Positions 18,082 through 26,515 of a stretch of 64,000 nucleotides of DNA are shown here, piece by piece. The DNA lies in assembly GCF_014698505.1 (NCBI RefSeq), contig NZ_JACJTD010000027.1, positions 46,962 to 110,961 of the forward strand. Direction: 5' to 3'. The stretch comes from Nostoc foliaceum FACHB-393. Lineage in GTDB: Bacteria > Cyanobacteriota > Cyanobacteriia > Cyanobacteriales > Nostocaceae. Position numbers and translations under genes: made by a program. The notes beneath the pieces were generated by a model. The model saw only the letters and a list, made by a program, of their open reading frames with translations. It did no database searches and was not told the origin of the DNA. The first letter of the stretch is position 1. Each line of letters opens with the position of its first letter.

Positions 18082-18963
18082 TTAAGCAAGTTGAAAAAGG
18101 AATGTCATTAAGTCTCCTTTACCCAAGCTGATGCGATCGCCTGGTCGCAAACGATGACGATTCCCTGGTAAAAGCGGTGAATTATTAATGTAGGTACCAT
18201 TAGAACTTCCCACATCCTCTACATAATGAGCATCTCCCTCGACGCGAATATCTGCATGAATCCGCGAGACAATTTCTGAATTAGGAAATCCTGAAACATC
18301 TATATCCGGGGGAATCCGGTCATTGGGCTTGCCGATATGAATCACAGAGAGATTTTGCGGCAATTCAATTAACCGATCAGTTTGAACGTGGATTAACCGC
18401 GCTGTGACCTGTTGCAATTGCGTTCTGGCAACTGTTGCAGTTGGTGCTGGTGCAGCAGCTGGTGGAGGTACTTCGGCTTCAGAGGCTGGCGCTGGTTCCA
18501 ACGGTGGTGGAGTAGGAATACTTTGTCCAGAGACTACGGGTTGAGTTGCGACTATTGTCGGTGGCTCTGGGGGGCTGCTTTCTGTAGTAGATACCTGTGG
18601 CGGAGCTACTGGGGGAGCTGCCACCTCTGTTGCTGGTAAAGATGAGATGGGGGGATGGGAGTTAGTAGAACCGCTCATTCCCAAAGCATCTGGTTGTAAA
18701 AGTTCTAACAGGGGATCGGGTGGAACTAACGGCGGTACTTCCACAGGATTATCGGGAGTAACTGTAACAGCTGCCGCAGTATGAACGTGTGGAACTCCTG
18801 CGGAGTGAAGGTTATAGCCACACTGACCGCAGAATGCAGCATCTGCCTGCACAGTTGCTCCACAACTGGGACAATTAGTAGTCGCGGGTAACGGTGTATA
18901 GCAAGCTTCACACTGGACAGCGCCGTCAGGGTTGGGATGATTGCAATTAGGGCAGACGATCAT
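18082..18963 (-). CDS. Zinc-ribbon and FHA-domain protein, 293 aa
   Basis: Two CxxC zinc ribbons open the protein (CPNCNHPNPDGAVQCEAC, then CPSCGATVQADAAFCGQCG, residues 4-53). A long Pro/Ala/Val-rich linker (about 60-195) separates them from a C-terminal FHA domain (about 205-290) with the conserved IGKPNDR, SRIHADI and SSNGTYINN signatures that bind phosphothreonine. The domain pair is common in cyanobacteria and probably reads out Ser/Thr kinase signalling, perhaps including the kinase at 9.6 kb, although no direct link is shown. It is soluble. The ATG at 18963 precedes the first CxxC by two residues. Confidence 0.92.
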   Translation of the reverse strand: MIVCPNCNHPNPDGAVQCEACYTPLPATTNCPSCGATVQADAAFCGQCGYNLHSAGVPHVHTAAAVTVTPDNPVEVPPLVPPDPLLELLQPDALGMSGSTNSHPPISSLPATEVAAPPVAPPQVSTTESSPPEPPTIVATQPVVSGQSIPTPPPLEPAPASEAEVPPPAAAPAPTATVARTQLQQVTARLIHVQTDRLIELPQNLSVIHIGKPNDRIPPDIDVSGFPNSEIVSRIHADIRVEGDAHYVEDVGSSNGTYINNSPLLPGNRHRLRPGDRISLGKGDLMTFLFQLA

Positions 18964-19071
18964 CGATATTTAGCCTTTGTTCAAGATCATCATAAATATA
19001 GGTAGGACTGGCAAGCAGAAGGCGGCCCTAGCTTTAGATTCTAGCAATTACTGCTGATGGAACGGTTAGAA

Positions 19072-19230
19072 TAATTCGTAATTGAGAATTCGTAATTCGT
19101 AATTGCTTTACACATAAATGCCCTGGTTTAAAGCCACGAATGTGTTTTTTTTCTTTTTCATAACCAAGGTTAGTTGCTTTAAAACCTTGATGAGTTAATT
19201 ACAAATTACGAACTACGAATTACTAATTAC
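19072..19230. repeat. AATTCGTAATT repeats in inverted arrangement
   Basis: The left arm (19072-19105) has three copies of AATTCGTAATT; the right arm (19194-19230) has the complementary AATTACGAATT-type copies. The roughly 90 bp between hold no ORF. The same unit recurs between genes elsewhere in the window (33.0, 57.2 and 61.1 kb). Confidence 0.6.
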
Positions 19231-19234
19231 TTGC

Positions 19235-19957
19235 TCAATGTTGGAGTTCCAAACCTGCTGCTGCATCTAGCAGCCACCAAAGTTCTCCTTGGGGCTGAAT
19301 TAAGCGGGATGGATAAGTGAAGTCATCGGCTACAGGTGCAAAGACTTGCGCCAAAGCTGGTCGTTTATTAGCACCAGCAACCAGAAAAATCACGCTGCTC
19401 GCGGCGTTGATGAAGGGGTATGTGAAACTTATCCGGGGATTTCCGTCTTTGTTACCCACTGTAACTAGGCGATCGCGTACTTTGAGAGCCTCTGTGTGGG
19501 GAAACAAAGATGCGGTATGTGCATCATCACCCATTCCTAGTAATACTACATCCAACGCGGGAAACTCGACCCCAGAAGAATTGAAAAATTCTTTGAGATG
19601 TTGTTCATACTTAGCAGCAGCCAGTTCTGGACTGGCTTCCAAGGTTGGTACGGGGTGAATGTTAGCTGCGGGGATGTCAACATGATCTAGCCACGCACGA
19701 CGCGTCATCAGTTCATTGCTATCGGGGTGATCTGGTGGTACGTAACGCTCATCCCCCCAGAATATATGAATTTTATCCCAAGGCAGTTTTTGATTTGCAA
19801 TCGCTTCGTATAACGGTTTAGGTGTACTGCCACCAGATAAGGCGATGGTAAACCGCCCTTGCTGCTCAATGGCAGTTTCTAACTTGGACAGAATTAATTC
19901 TAGCGCTCGTGCAACCAGCGCTGCCTGATCCGGTAGAACTTGAACGGTTTTGTTCAT
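19235..19957 (-). CDS. pgl: 6-phosphogluconolactonase
   Basis: The enzyme hydrolyses 6-phosphogluconolactone to 6-phosphogluconate in the oxidative pentose phosphate pathway, the main NADPH source in the dark and in heterocysts. The 240-residue length is typical. Signature segments are IALSGGSTPKPLYEAI (phosphate loop), HIFWGDERYVPPDHPDSN and LLGMGDDAHTASLFPHT with the catalytic His. The start at 19957 fits the family. The gene is followed immediately by an inverted AATTCGTAATT repeat and preceded by a 270-bp gap with no ORF. Confidence 0.96.
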   Translation of the reverse strand: MNKTVQVLPDQAALVARALELILSKLETAIEQQGRFTIALSGGSTPKPLYEAIANQKLPWDKIHIFWGDERYVPPDHPDSNELMTRRAWLDHVDIPAANIHPVPTLEASPELAAAKYEQHLKEFFNSSGVEFPALDVVLLGMGDDAHTASLFPHTEALKVRDRLVTVGNKDGNPRISFTYPFINAASSVIFLVAGANKRPALAQVFAPVADDFTYPSRLIQPQGELWWLLDAAAGLELQH

Positions 19958-20230
19958 GGCTTCATCATTATATTGCTGGCTTCTGGCAATACAATACCGA
20001 ACTTATTACAATCCTCCTTTTTAACTTTTGAAACATTTAACATCGTGGATTAGGTAGGCTATAAAAACGTAGACGCTCCTTATCACCTTCAACGGTAAAT
20101 TGTCAGTAGTCAGTCGTACTAACTACTAACTGCTCTCATGATTATTTTTATTTACACCCAGTTACTTGATACTTTGTTGATTAACGCCACAGAGGATACA
20201 TTTATTAATTCTTATTAAAAATTAATAAAA

Positions 20231-20974
20231 CTAATTAATCACAAAGAGTGCTTCCCAGTCAGCGATCGCTTCACGTTGGGCAATTAACAATTCCTGAATT
20301 CCTTTTTGGGCGACATCTAGCAGCTGATCCAACTGAGTGCGGCTAAAGCTGCCTTCTTCGCCTGTTCCCTGGACTTCAATGATTCCCAAATGTTGATTCA
20401 TCACTACATTAAAATCTACGGTTGCAGCCACATCTTCGATATAATTCATATCCAAAAATGGCTCTCCCTCCAGTAATCCTACGGAAACTGCTGCTACCTG
20501 TCCACACAGAGGCGATCGCTCCAACACACCCTCTTGTAACAATTTAGAAATCGCATGAGCCAATGCCACAAACGAGCCTGTAATGGCTGTTGTCCGAGTT
20601 CCAGCGTCTGCTTGCAACACATCAGCATCCACAGTTAGCGTGCGTTCTCCCAGTGCCTCAAAATCTACTGCTGCGCGTAAGCTACGTCCAATTAAACGTT
20701 GAATTTCTTGCGTCCGTCCAGATAATTTCAATAATTCCCTTTCTTGCCGTTTTTGGGTGGCTGATGGTAGCATTCGGTACTCAGCAGTTAACCAGCCTTT
20801 ACCAGTTCCTTCAAGAAACTTCGGAACCCCCTTATTAACGCTAACAGTACAAAGTACCTGAGTATCACCGCATCTTGCGAGAACAGAACCGGGGGCAAAA
20901 CGGGTGAAACTGGGGTAAAAGCTGATCGGACGTAGTTCGTAAGGATGACGACCGTCAGGACGCTGCCAAGCCAT
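20231..20974 (-). CDS. rph: Ribonuclease PH
   Basis: A phosphorolytic 3'-5' exoribonuclease that trims tRNA 3' ends. The 247-residue protein carries the family segments MAWQRPDGRHPYELRPI, GDTQVLCTVS, GWLTAEYRMLPSATQKR (phosphate site), GRTQEIQRLIGRSLRAAVD and DADVLQADAGTRTTAITG. Length and start match. It is monocistronic, with 195 bp to the next gene downstream of its start on the same strand. Confidence 0.97.
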   Translation of the reverse strand: MAWQRPDGRHPYELRPISFYPSFTRFAPGSVLARCGDTQVLCTVSVNKGVPKFLEGTGKGWLTAEYRMLPSATQKRQERELLKLSGRTQEIQRLIGRSLRAAVDFEALGERTLTVDADVLQADAGTRTTAITGSFVALAHAISKLLQEGVLERSPLCGQVAAVSVGLLEGEPFLDMNYIEDVAATVDFNVVMNQHLGIIEVQGTGEEGSFSRTQLDQLLDVAQKGIQELLIAQREAIADWEALFVIN

Positions 20975-21086
20975 TGGAGTTGCCTCAAGTTTTACAATAC
21001 TGCCTTAAGATTACCTTAGTGTTGCAAATCATCTAATTGAGGGACATTGGGCATTGGGAAAGAGGAGGCAGAAGTTCTTTAATTTT

Positions 21087-21130
21087 GTTAGCGAGTCCGC
21101 GTTCGCGCAGCGTCTCGTAGAGAGCGTCAT
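21087..21130. repeat. GTAGCG-type interspersed repeat
   Basis: A copy of the Nostoc intergenic repeat with the elements GCGAGTCCGCG, GCGCAGCGTCTCGTAGAG and AGCGTCATT, between adk-like and rph genes. Related copies are at 17.8, 33.0 and 37.7 kb. Confidence 0.75.
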
Positions 21131-21169
21131 TTTGAATTTTGAATTGATTTTTCTCCCCTGCTTCTTTAT

Positions 21170-21793
21170 CTAAGGAACTGAAAGCAGAGTCAAAATATTT
21201 TGCAGCACCATCTCTGGTGACTGGTCGCCGTTGATGGTCAACAAGCAGCGACGACGGTCGTAATATTCTAGGATGGGAATGGTGCGATCGTAGAATAATT
21301 CTACACGGCGCTGTACGATTTCTGGTTGGTCATCTGGTAGCGATCGCCCCAAAGAGCGGCTAACCATGACTGCTTCCGGGACTTGGAGATAAATTGCCCA
21401 ATCTAGCTTTTGCCCTAAATCATCCAATAAAAAATCTAATTCTTCAGCTTGGAAGGCAGTACGGGGATAGCCCTCTAAGACCCAATCGCAGTTAATATCT
21501 GGTTGTCTGAGGCGTATTCGGATCAATTCAATGATCATTTCATCTGGAACTAACTCCCCTTTTTGCATATAGGGCCGTGCGTGGTAACCTAGTTCACTCA
21601 GGCTAGCGTAAACCGAAAGAGAAGTCCGGGGATCGGCTTCTAACCATCGAAATTCCCGCAGGGGCTGATTGCCTGATATTGCTTCCCGTAAAATCTCACC
21701 TGTAGAAATCAGAGGAATATCAAAGTATCTGCAAAGCCTTTGTGCTTGAGTGCTTTTCCCCGATCCTGAACCTCCCAGAATCACCAATCTCAC
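21170..21793 (-). CDS. Adenylate kinase-like nucleoside monophosphate kinase, 207 aa
   Basis: The P-loop GGSGSGKST (residues 7-15), STGEILREA, GELVPDEMIIELI, VLEGYPRTAFQAEEL and DDQPEIVQRRVELFY are adenylate-kinase signatures. Two oddities separate it from housekeeping Adk. The NMP-binding region carries about 25 extra residues (REFRWLEADPRTSLSVYAS onward), and the LID is the short form with no zinc cysteines. It may be a paralogue with changed substrate preference. It stands alone, divergent from the CobA-like gene. I leave the symbol blank because a second, canonical adk probably exists elsewhere. Confidence 0.85.
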   Translation of the reverse strand: MRLVILGGSGSGKSTQAQRLCRYFDIPLISTGEILREAISGNQPLREFRWLEADPRTSLSVYASLSELGYHARPYMQKGELVPDEMIIELIRIRLRQPDINCDWVLEGYPRTAFQAEELDFLLDDLGQKLDWAIYLQVPEAVMVSRSLGRSLPDDQPEIVQRRVELFYDRTIPILEYYDRRRCLLTINGDQSPEMVLQNILTLLSVP

Positions 21794-22125
21794 AACAATT
21801 AACTCCTCATCCTGTCAAATTCACTACTTACTAAGTCTGTTTTGCCCAAACAACCGGAAAATCTAACATTTAGCAATTTTCAGCCGTTATGCCCAGCTTT
21901 TTTAAATAATTGGAACTCTAACTCATGTGTTTTCATTTTTACAACTCATTTCAGAGGAAAAACAAAAATAACTCTTGACTTCAGCACAAACGTAGTGTTT
22001 GACTAAGAATGCAATTTGCCAAATCCACCACACCTGTGAAAAACAGATAGATTATACAGGCAGATTTTTAATTATTACCGCCAGCACAAACCCTTAAGTT
22101 ATTGTAAATTTTTGAACTTAACCCT
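21794..22125. other. Divergent intergenic region
   Basis: 332 bp between adk-like (minus) and the CobA-like gene (plus), moderately AT-rich. No ORF, RNA or repeat is evident; it presumably contains both promoters. Confidence 0.5.
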
Positions 22126-22662
22126 ATGGTTGCCCAGCTAGAAACTCCAAGTATAAATTCAACCCTAACCTTACCATATCCAGTTGAAGGACTAGTGCAA
22201 GTTTTCACTAGCTCCCACCGCAACTTTTTTACAACTGTTATGGCTCAAGCACTGAGAATAGCTGGACAAGGAACGCCAGTATTAATAGTGCAGTTTCTCA
22301 AAGGAGGTATTCGTCAAGGACAGGATCGACCTATACAATTAGGACAAAATTTAGATTGGATTCGCTGTGATTTGCCTCGTTGTATCGATACACCACATTT
22401 AGATGATACGGAAAATCAAGCCTTACAAAAGCTGTGGCAGTATACACAGCAAGTAGTATGTGAGAGTAAGTATTCTCTCGTTGTCTTAGATGAGTTAAGT
22501 TTAGCGATTAACTTTGGTCTAATTCCTGAAACGGAAGTTTTAGCGTTTCTGGCAAAACGCCCTCCCCACGTCGATATCATTCTCACAGGGCCAGAGATGC
22601 CTAAATCTCTTCTCGATGTGGCAGATCAAATTACAGAAATCCGTCGGAGTTATCGACCTTAA
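22126..22662 (+). CDS. CobA/CobO/BtuR-like protein with degenerate P-loop, 178 aa
   Basis: The fold-level pattern is that of ATP:cob(I)alamin adenosyltransferase of the CobA/BtuR type: QVFTSS..., ALRIAGQGTPVLIVQFLKGG, VVLDELSLAINFGLIP and VDIILTGPEMPKSLLDVAD. The Walker A glycine-rich loop (normally GDGKGKTTAA) reads SSHRNFFTTVM, so the lysine and glycines are gone. ATP binding is therefore doubtful, and the protein may be a regulatory or scaffolding homologue. It lies 56 bp before dcd in the same direction. Other residues of the family core, including the DE of the Walker B-like strand, are kept. Confidence 0.8.
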   Translation: MVAQLETPSINSTLTLPYPVEGLVQVFTSSHRNFFTTVMAQALRIAGQGTPVLIVQFLKGGIRQGQDRPIQLGQNLDWIRCDLPRCIDTPHLDDTENQALQKLWQYTQQVVCESKYSLVVLDELSLAINFGLIPETEVLAFLAKRPPHVDIILTGPEMPKSLLDVADQITEIRRSYRP

Positions 22663-22718
22663 ACAAAATGCTCAATTCAGGATATCCTAGTAATTCGGTT
22701 TGAATTAGCTGTGAAGTT

Positions 22719-23318
22719 GTGATTAAAAACGATATCTGGATTACTAAAATGGCTCAACAGGGTCTAATTTCGCCCTTTGAGCCGAGCTTAATCCGAAAAG
22801 TGCAAAAAGATGAGTCTGTAGCGGTTCAGTCTGTAATTAGTTACGGTCTGTCTTCTTATGGCTATGATATACGCCTTTCCTCGGCTGAGTTCCGCATTTT
22901 TCGCCACATTCCCGGAACTGTAGTTGATCCTAAAAACTTTAATCCCCAAAATCTGGAGCCAACAGCACTGCACACAGATGCCAATGGCAGTTACTTTATT
23001 TTACCCGCTCATAGTTATGGACTTGGGGTTGCTCTAGAAAGACTGGAGGTTCCTGAGAATATTACAGTGATTTGTATAGGTAAATCTACTTACGCGCGTT
23101 GTGGAATAATAGCAAACCTAACACCTGCTGAAGCCGCATGGCGAGGCCATTTAACTTTAGAATTTTCCAATTCTTCCAGCGCCGATTGTCGCATCTACGC
23201 CAATGAAGGTGTGGTGCAATTATTATTTTTAGAAGGTGAACCCTGCGCTATTAGTTATGAAGCTCGTCGGGGCAAATATCAGGATCAGCTAGAAATTGTT
23301 ACATTGGCAAAGGTATAA
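22719..23318 (+). CDS. dcd: dCTP deaminase
   Basis: The enzyme converts dCTP to dUTP, feeding dTMP synthesis, which fits the ThyX-type thymidylate synthase encoded about 2.5 kb away. The start is GTG at 22719: MIKNDIWITKMAQQGLISPF is the conserved N-terminus. Other signatures are SSYGYDIRLS, IGKSTYARCGI and WRGHLTLEFSNSS with the catalytic Arg and Glu region. The 199-residue length is usual for the cyanobacterial trimeric enzyme. It probably shares a transcript with the CobA-like gene upstream. Confidence 0.95.
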   Translation: MIKNDIWITKMAQQGLISPFEPSLIRKVQKDESVAVQSVISYGLSSYGYDIRLSSAEFRIFRHIPGTVVDPKNFNPQNLEPTALHTDANGSYFILPAHSYGLGVALERLEVPENITVICIGKSTYARCGIIANLTPAEAAWRGHLTLEFSNSSSADCRIYANEGVVQLLFLEGEPCAISYEARRGKYQDQLEIVTLAKV

Positions 23319-23414
23319 CTGAATATTTCTAAATAACTCAATTTAATTCATGTTCCTGTTGATCTGTGCGATCGCTCTAAATCATACCCAAAAATCGGAG
23401 TGCGATCGCTTGCT

Positions 23415-23750
23415 TTATCCCACTGCAAATTCTGTCAGCTTTCGCATATAAGGAGGCTGATATGCAAGCACTATATCTTGCTTAGGAATACCATACTCCA
23501 CTAATTCATTAGCCACGCCAAACTCAGTCCCATCATACTGAATCCAAATCTTATGATCTCGAATATCTAGGTGAATTAAACAGCCATAAACCCGACGACG
23601 ATTTTCCCAACCTGTATTCACAACTTGATAATGATCCTGTTGTAAATCAAAAATAGTTTGCCGTTCGATTTCACCATAGGCAGGTCTAATTTGAGCGTGA
23701 CTTGTCAGAACTCGCTGGATGATTTGCCGATACTCAGCTAGTTTATCCAT
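23415..23750 (-). CDS. xisI: XisI family protein
   Basis: The 111-residue protein has the XisI pattern: DKLAEYRQIIQRVLTSHA, DHYQVVNTGWENRRRVYGC, HLDIRDHKIWIQYDGTE and LAYQPPYMRKLTEFAVG. XisI was named as a factor controlling excision of the fdxN element in Anabaena, but many copies exist in genomes without that element. It overlaps the upstream xisH by 13 bp, the usual xisH-xisI order. No excision element is visible around it. Function here is unknown; XisHI pairs may act as selfish or toxin-antitoxin-like modules, which is inference. Confidence 0.93.
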   Translation of the reverse strand: MDKLAEYRQIIQRVLTSHAQIRPAYGEIERQTIFDLQQDHYQVVNTGWENRRRVYGCLIHLDIRDHKIWIQYDGTEFGVANELVEYGIPKQDIVLAYQPPYMRKLTEFAVG

Positions 23751-24154
23751 TGTACAATTACCTCATTTTCAGGGTCAAATACTAGCAGTTTCAATTGATA
23801 TTCATGAATACTCAGTTGTGCTAATTGCCGTGAGAAAAAATCTTCATAAATTGCTAGCGGAACTGCTAAATAGAGAATTCTCTCTGGTTCCTTCAGTTTT
23901 AGCGCTACTCGATAATTTAAACATTGTCCCAAAGCTGTATGAAACTCAGAAACCGCAGAAGGAGCAACAAAACTCTTGATTTCTACAGCAATCAGTTCGT
24001 CTTGCTTTTGGGCAGCAATTAACCGTTCTGCACCCAGATCAATTTGTAATTGTCCATCTGCTAAGTCAATAGACAGTGGATCGTGTGTAATTGTCCAGCC
24101 ATCTTTTTGTAAAGCGAATCTAACTAAATTATGGAAAATATCTCTTGCAGACAT
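23738..24154 (-). CDS. xisH: XisH family protein (PD-(D/E)xK fold)
   Basis: XisH proteins belong to the endonuclease-like PD-(D/E)xK superfamily. The active-site pattern is visible as IDLGAERLIAA followed by LIAVEIKSFV (the E-x-K half site). Other signatures are MSARDIFHNLVRFALQKDGW and EFHTALGQCLNYRVAL. At 138 residues it is full length. It is the first gene of an overlapping pair with xisI and lies 10 bp downstream of the dead PIN-type toxin, so several small mobile cassettes are stacked here. Confidence 0.93.
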   Translation of the reverse strand: MSARDIFHNLVRFALQKDGWTITHDPLSIDLADGQLQIDLGAERLIAAQKQDELIAVEIKSFVAPSAVSEFHTALGQCLNYRVALKLKEPERILYLAVPLAIYEDFFSRQLAQLSIHEYQLKLLVFDPENEVIVQWIN

Positions 24155-24164
24155 TCCTGAAAAT

Positions 24165-24380
24165 TTAAAGTGTAATAACTAGAAAATTTTGCTGATATAG
24201 TAAGTTATTGCCTGATGTAAGAAACACATCAAAAGGATGTCTATCTGCTAAAGCCAAAAGTTTCTTATCTTTGACACCACGTCAGCCCATATCTTCTACA
24301 TTTTGCACTGAATATCCTACATCTATGAACGGCTTCTTCAACTTCTTGCTCAGGAGATTTTCATCAAGCAGAATGAGCAT
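24165..24380 (-). pseudogene. DUF5615 PIN-like toxin with premature stop
   Basis: On the minus strand the frame from ATG 24380 reads MLILLDENLLSKKLKKPF, then NVEDMG followed by TGA at 24282-24284 where Trp is expected, then RGVKDKKLLALADRH, PFDVFLTS and a normal end at 24165. This is the full length of a DUF5615/Mut7-C-like PIN protein with the catalytic Asp of LLDENL kept. It overlaps the DUF433 gene by 17 bp as in intact pairs. A single nonsense base change inactivates it. Confidence 0.8.
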
Positions 24381-24615
24381 AAATAATTTGCTCCTGATTC
24401 AGCATTGCTTTTGCAATCACCTCCAAAACTTGCAACACCTGAGTTTGCAAATGTGAAAAATCTTCCAAGAATTCGGTTAAACCTGCTTCACCTTCTAGAT
24501 AGTCGAAAAAAGTCTGCGATGGAACTCATGTTCCAAGAAACACAGGAGTACCACTCATAATATCTGGATTAGAGGAAATAATTCGGCGATCGCGTAGAAA
24601 TTTTTGAATATCCAT
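24364..24615 (-). pseudogene. DUF433 antitoxin with premature stop
   Basis: From ATG 24615 the frame reads MDIQKFLRDRRIISS, then IMSGTPVFLGT, a TGA where CGA (Arg) is expected, then VPSQTFFDYLEGEAGL and EFLEDF to a normal stop at 24364. That is a complete DUF433 protein apart from one C-to-T change. Members serve as antitoxins to the DUF5615 protein encoded next. Both partners are dead, so the pair has decayed together. Confidence 0.8.
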
Positions 24616-24651
24616 CGTCTTGCAAATGTCTATATGAGATAGTCTAAACTT

Positions 24652-25512
24652 TCATCGCGTTTCTAGCCAAACCTGTAAATCGGCCAAACTAGTAAAATCT
24701 AATAGTGCTTCACTCAAATCTTCTAGAACAGCTAAAGGTAAACCAGAAATTGAGGAGCGTATTTCCTCAGAAAGTTCCCCAAATCGCTTAGTCAATTGTC
24801 GGAGAATAAGATTAGCTGTTGCTTCCTCACGTCCTTCCTCACGTCCTTCCTCACGTCCTTCTTCCTTAATTTCTCGGTAAACTCGCGTTTCCTTAAGCGT
24901 GATTCCTAACATAGACTCTACCTCTGCTTGAGTTAATTGTTCAAATCTGTACACCATGATCGTCGTTATTAATTCAATTATGGCGCGACTCGATGGTGAT
25001 AGCACTTCTTGAGTAGTTCTTGTTAACAAATACCTTGCTTCTTCTGGTGCCTGTTCTTCATCCACTGTAGTTAAGACCATCAGCGCCACCCATATAGGTA
25101 GTTGGCGAATATCCCCTAATTCATCTAAATACACTCGATGTATTTGTTCGCCGTTCAGCAATGAGCGATGAGGATGAATATCGCTTTGTTCAATACTGCG
25201 CGACGGGTAAATTATCACTGCTTGCCAGTCGCTAAATCTGTCACGGTTGCGGTAGAAATATAAAGAAGATTCAGCCCATACTCTCTCATAGAGTTGTTCA
25301 TCTTTTTGGAACTGCACCTCGCAAAAATATACAACTCCAGCACCATCGCTTTCAGGTGGTAGAAATACTCCATCAATTTCAAATTTGGGTTCTTTGACGG
25401 CGACTGAATCAAAACGATAACTATCTGCATTATTTGGAGGATTTGCCAGTAGTTGAAACAGCAAAGTGGGAGACTGTTGAAACAGTTTGTAAAATATTGA
25501 ATCTCGACGCAT
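24652..25512 (-). CDS. Rpn-family PD-(D/E)xK nuclease / DUF2887-DUF4351 protein, 286 aa
   Basis: The N-terminal 200 residues match Rpn-like nucleases that promote recombination (often labelled putative transposase): MRRDSIFYKLFQQSPTLLF, FEIDGVFLP with the active-site Asp, and VYFCEVQFQKDE with the E-x-Q form of the nuclease motif. The C-terminal part (about 225-286) is a DUF4351-like helical domain. Between them EEGREEGREE is encoded by a 12-bp tandem repeat. Such genes are abundant in Nostoc and probably spread as small mobile cassettes. A related gene and fragment lie in the defence cluster near 56-57 kb. Confidence 0.88.
   Translation of the reverse strand: MRRDSIFYKLFQQSPTLLFQLLANPPNNADSYRFDSVAVKEPKFEIDGVFLPPESDGAGVVYFCEVQFQKDEQLYERVWAESSLYFYRNRDRFSDWQAVIIYPSRSIEQSDIHPHRSLLNGEQIHRVYLDELGDIRQLPIWVALMVLTTVDEEQAPEEARYLLTRTTQEVLSPSSRAIIELITTIMVYRFEQLTQAEVESMLGITLKETRVYREIKEEGREEGREEGREEATANLILRQLTKRFGELSEEIRSSISGLPLAVLEDLSEALLDFTSLADLQVWLETR
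24822..24861. repeat. 12-bp coding tandem repeat in the Rpn gene
   Basis: Three copies of CTTCCTCACGTC plus a partial one, encoding repeated Glu-Glu-Gly-Arg on the minus strand. Repeat number in the hinge of Rpn-like proteins often varies by slippage. Confidence 0.7.
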
Positions 25513-25614
25513 GAAAGCATTTTACAAATTTTTTATAAGAAGAATTCAGAACTCAGGAGCAGAGCCGGAGACGCTCCGCCTCCGGTCAGAATTCAGTATT
25601 AATTGCCCCAAGAT

Positions 25615-26337
25615 TTATGGTGCTAATCTTGCCTTACCTAGACGCTGCTTTTCATACCATTGTGCGATCGCAGGTGCCCAATCTTCAAAATGAGGCCACA
25701 TCATTTCACACAACTTTTGAATTTCCAGTTGAGCATCTTTCTTATTTCTCAGGTCACAAAAATGCAAGAAAGACCTTAAATTAAAACTAACTACAAAATG
25801 CTGGCGATAATCAAAAGGCACTTTACCTCTTGCGTGTTCTTCAGACATTCCAGCCTCAAAATCAGCTTTGTATCGTTTAGCTGCTTCTAGACACCACTGC
25901 AAATCTGCTGCTCGTTGCTCTGGTGAATAATAGTACTTTTTGCCTTGTCTATCAGTGTAATAACCAACGGGACGTAAGTAAAAGACATCTTCTATGTCTT
26001 TTTTACCTTCTAATACATCAATAAATTGGTTGCCTGTGTACCTAAAAGACTGAACATCAAATGATACGCCTACACGATGAGTACGAGCCTGCTGCATGAC
26101 ACTGTGGGGAAAGTAGCCACAGTTGAAAACAATCTGGGGATGCTCTAGAGGCCCATAGTGTCCCCTCTCACCCGCTAAAAGTCGCTTAACAATAACTTCG
26201 CCGCTTTGTGACTCCGAGGGCCAGGAGTCGCGCTCATCAAACACGAACCCATCGGTATAGTCTTGGTGCATCGCGGCATAAATTACCTGCTGCGGGTTTG
26301 GTGTTTTGGCAATAACCTCTACTCGAAATCGATGCAT
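25615..26337 (-). CDS. thyX: FAD-dependent thymidylate synthase ThyX
   Basis: The enzyme makes dTMP from dUMP using methylene-tetrahydrofolate and FADH2. The ThyX motif region is QQARTHRVGVSFDVQSFRYT, a THR-x7-S variant of the classic RHR-x7-S signature. GERGHYGPLEHPQ and NLRSFLHFCDLR are the other conserved blocks. The ATG at 26337 (MHRFRVEVIAKT) is chosen because the family begins there; the frame stays open 15 codons upstream. It provides the partner reaction to dcd, encoded 2.3 kb away. The gene is divergent from the high-light-inducible gene. Confidence 0.94.
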   Translation of the reverse strand: MHRFRVEVIAKTPNPQQVIYAAMHQDYTDGFVFDERDSWPSESQSGEVIVKRLLAGERGHYGPLEHPQIVFNCGYFPHSVMQQARTHRVGVSFDVQSFRYTGNQFIDVLEGKKDIEDVFYLRPVGYYTDRQGKKYYYSPEQRAADLQWCLEAAKRYKADFEAGMSEEHARGKVPFDYRQHFVVSFNLRSFLHFCDLRNKKDAQLEIQKLCEMMWPHFEDWAPAIAQWYEKQRLGKARLAP

Positions 26338-26497
26338 TAGCTGTTGGGTAATGGATTTGTGACTGAAAGTGCTTACGGGCAAGGAGTGGAGCCTGCTTCT
26401 TAGACATGGCTTTAAACTCGATTCATCATCATATCTCTTCTCTGGCTTGGACTTCTACTTGATTAGATTAAAATACTTTACAAATATTAATAAGTTT

Positions 26498-26515
26498 GTT
26501 ACAGTTGTTTACATA
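26498..26515 (+). promoter_or_regulatory. Candidate HLR1 motif (RpaB site)
   Basis: GTTACAGTTGTTTACATA fits the HLR1 direct-repeat consensus (two TTACA half-sites ten bases apart) with one mismatch, 22 bp before the hli start. HLR1 is bound by the response regulator RpaB, which represses high-light genes in low light. A further half-site TTTACAAA lies at about 26478. The consensus is from memory and the call is a pattern match. Confidence 0.55.
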
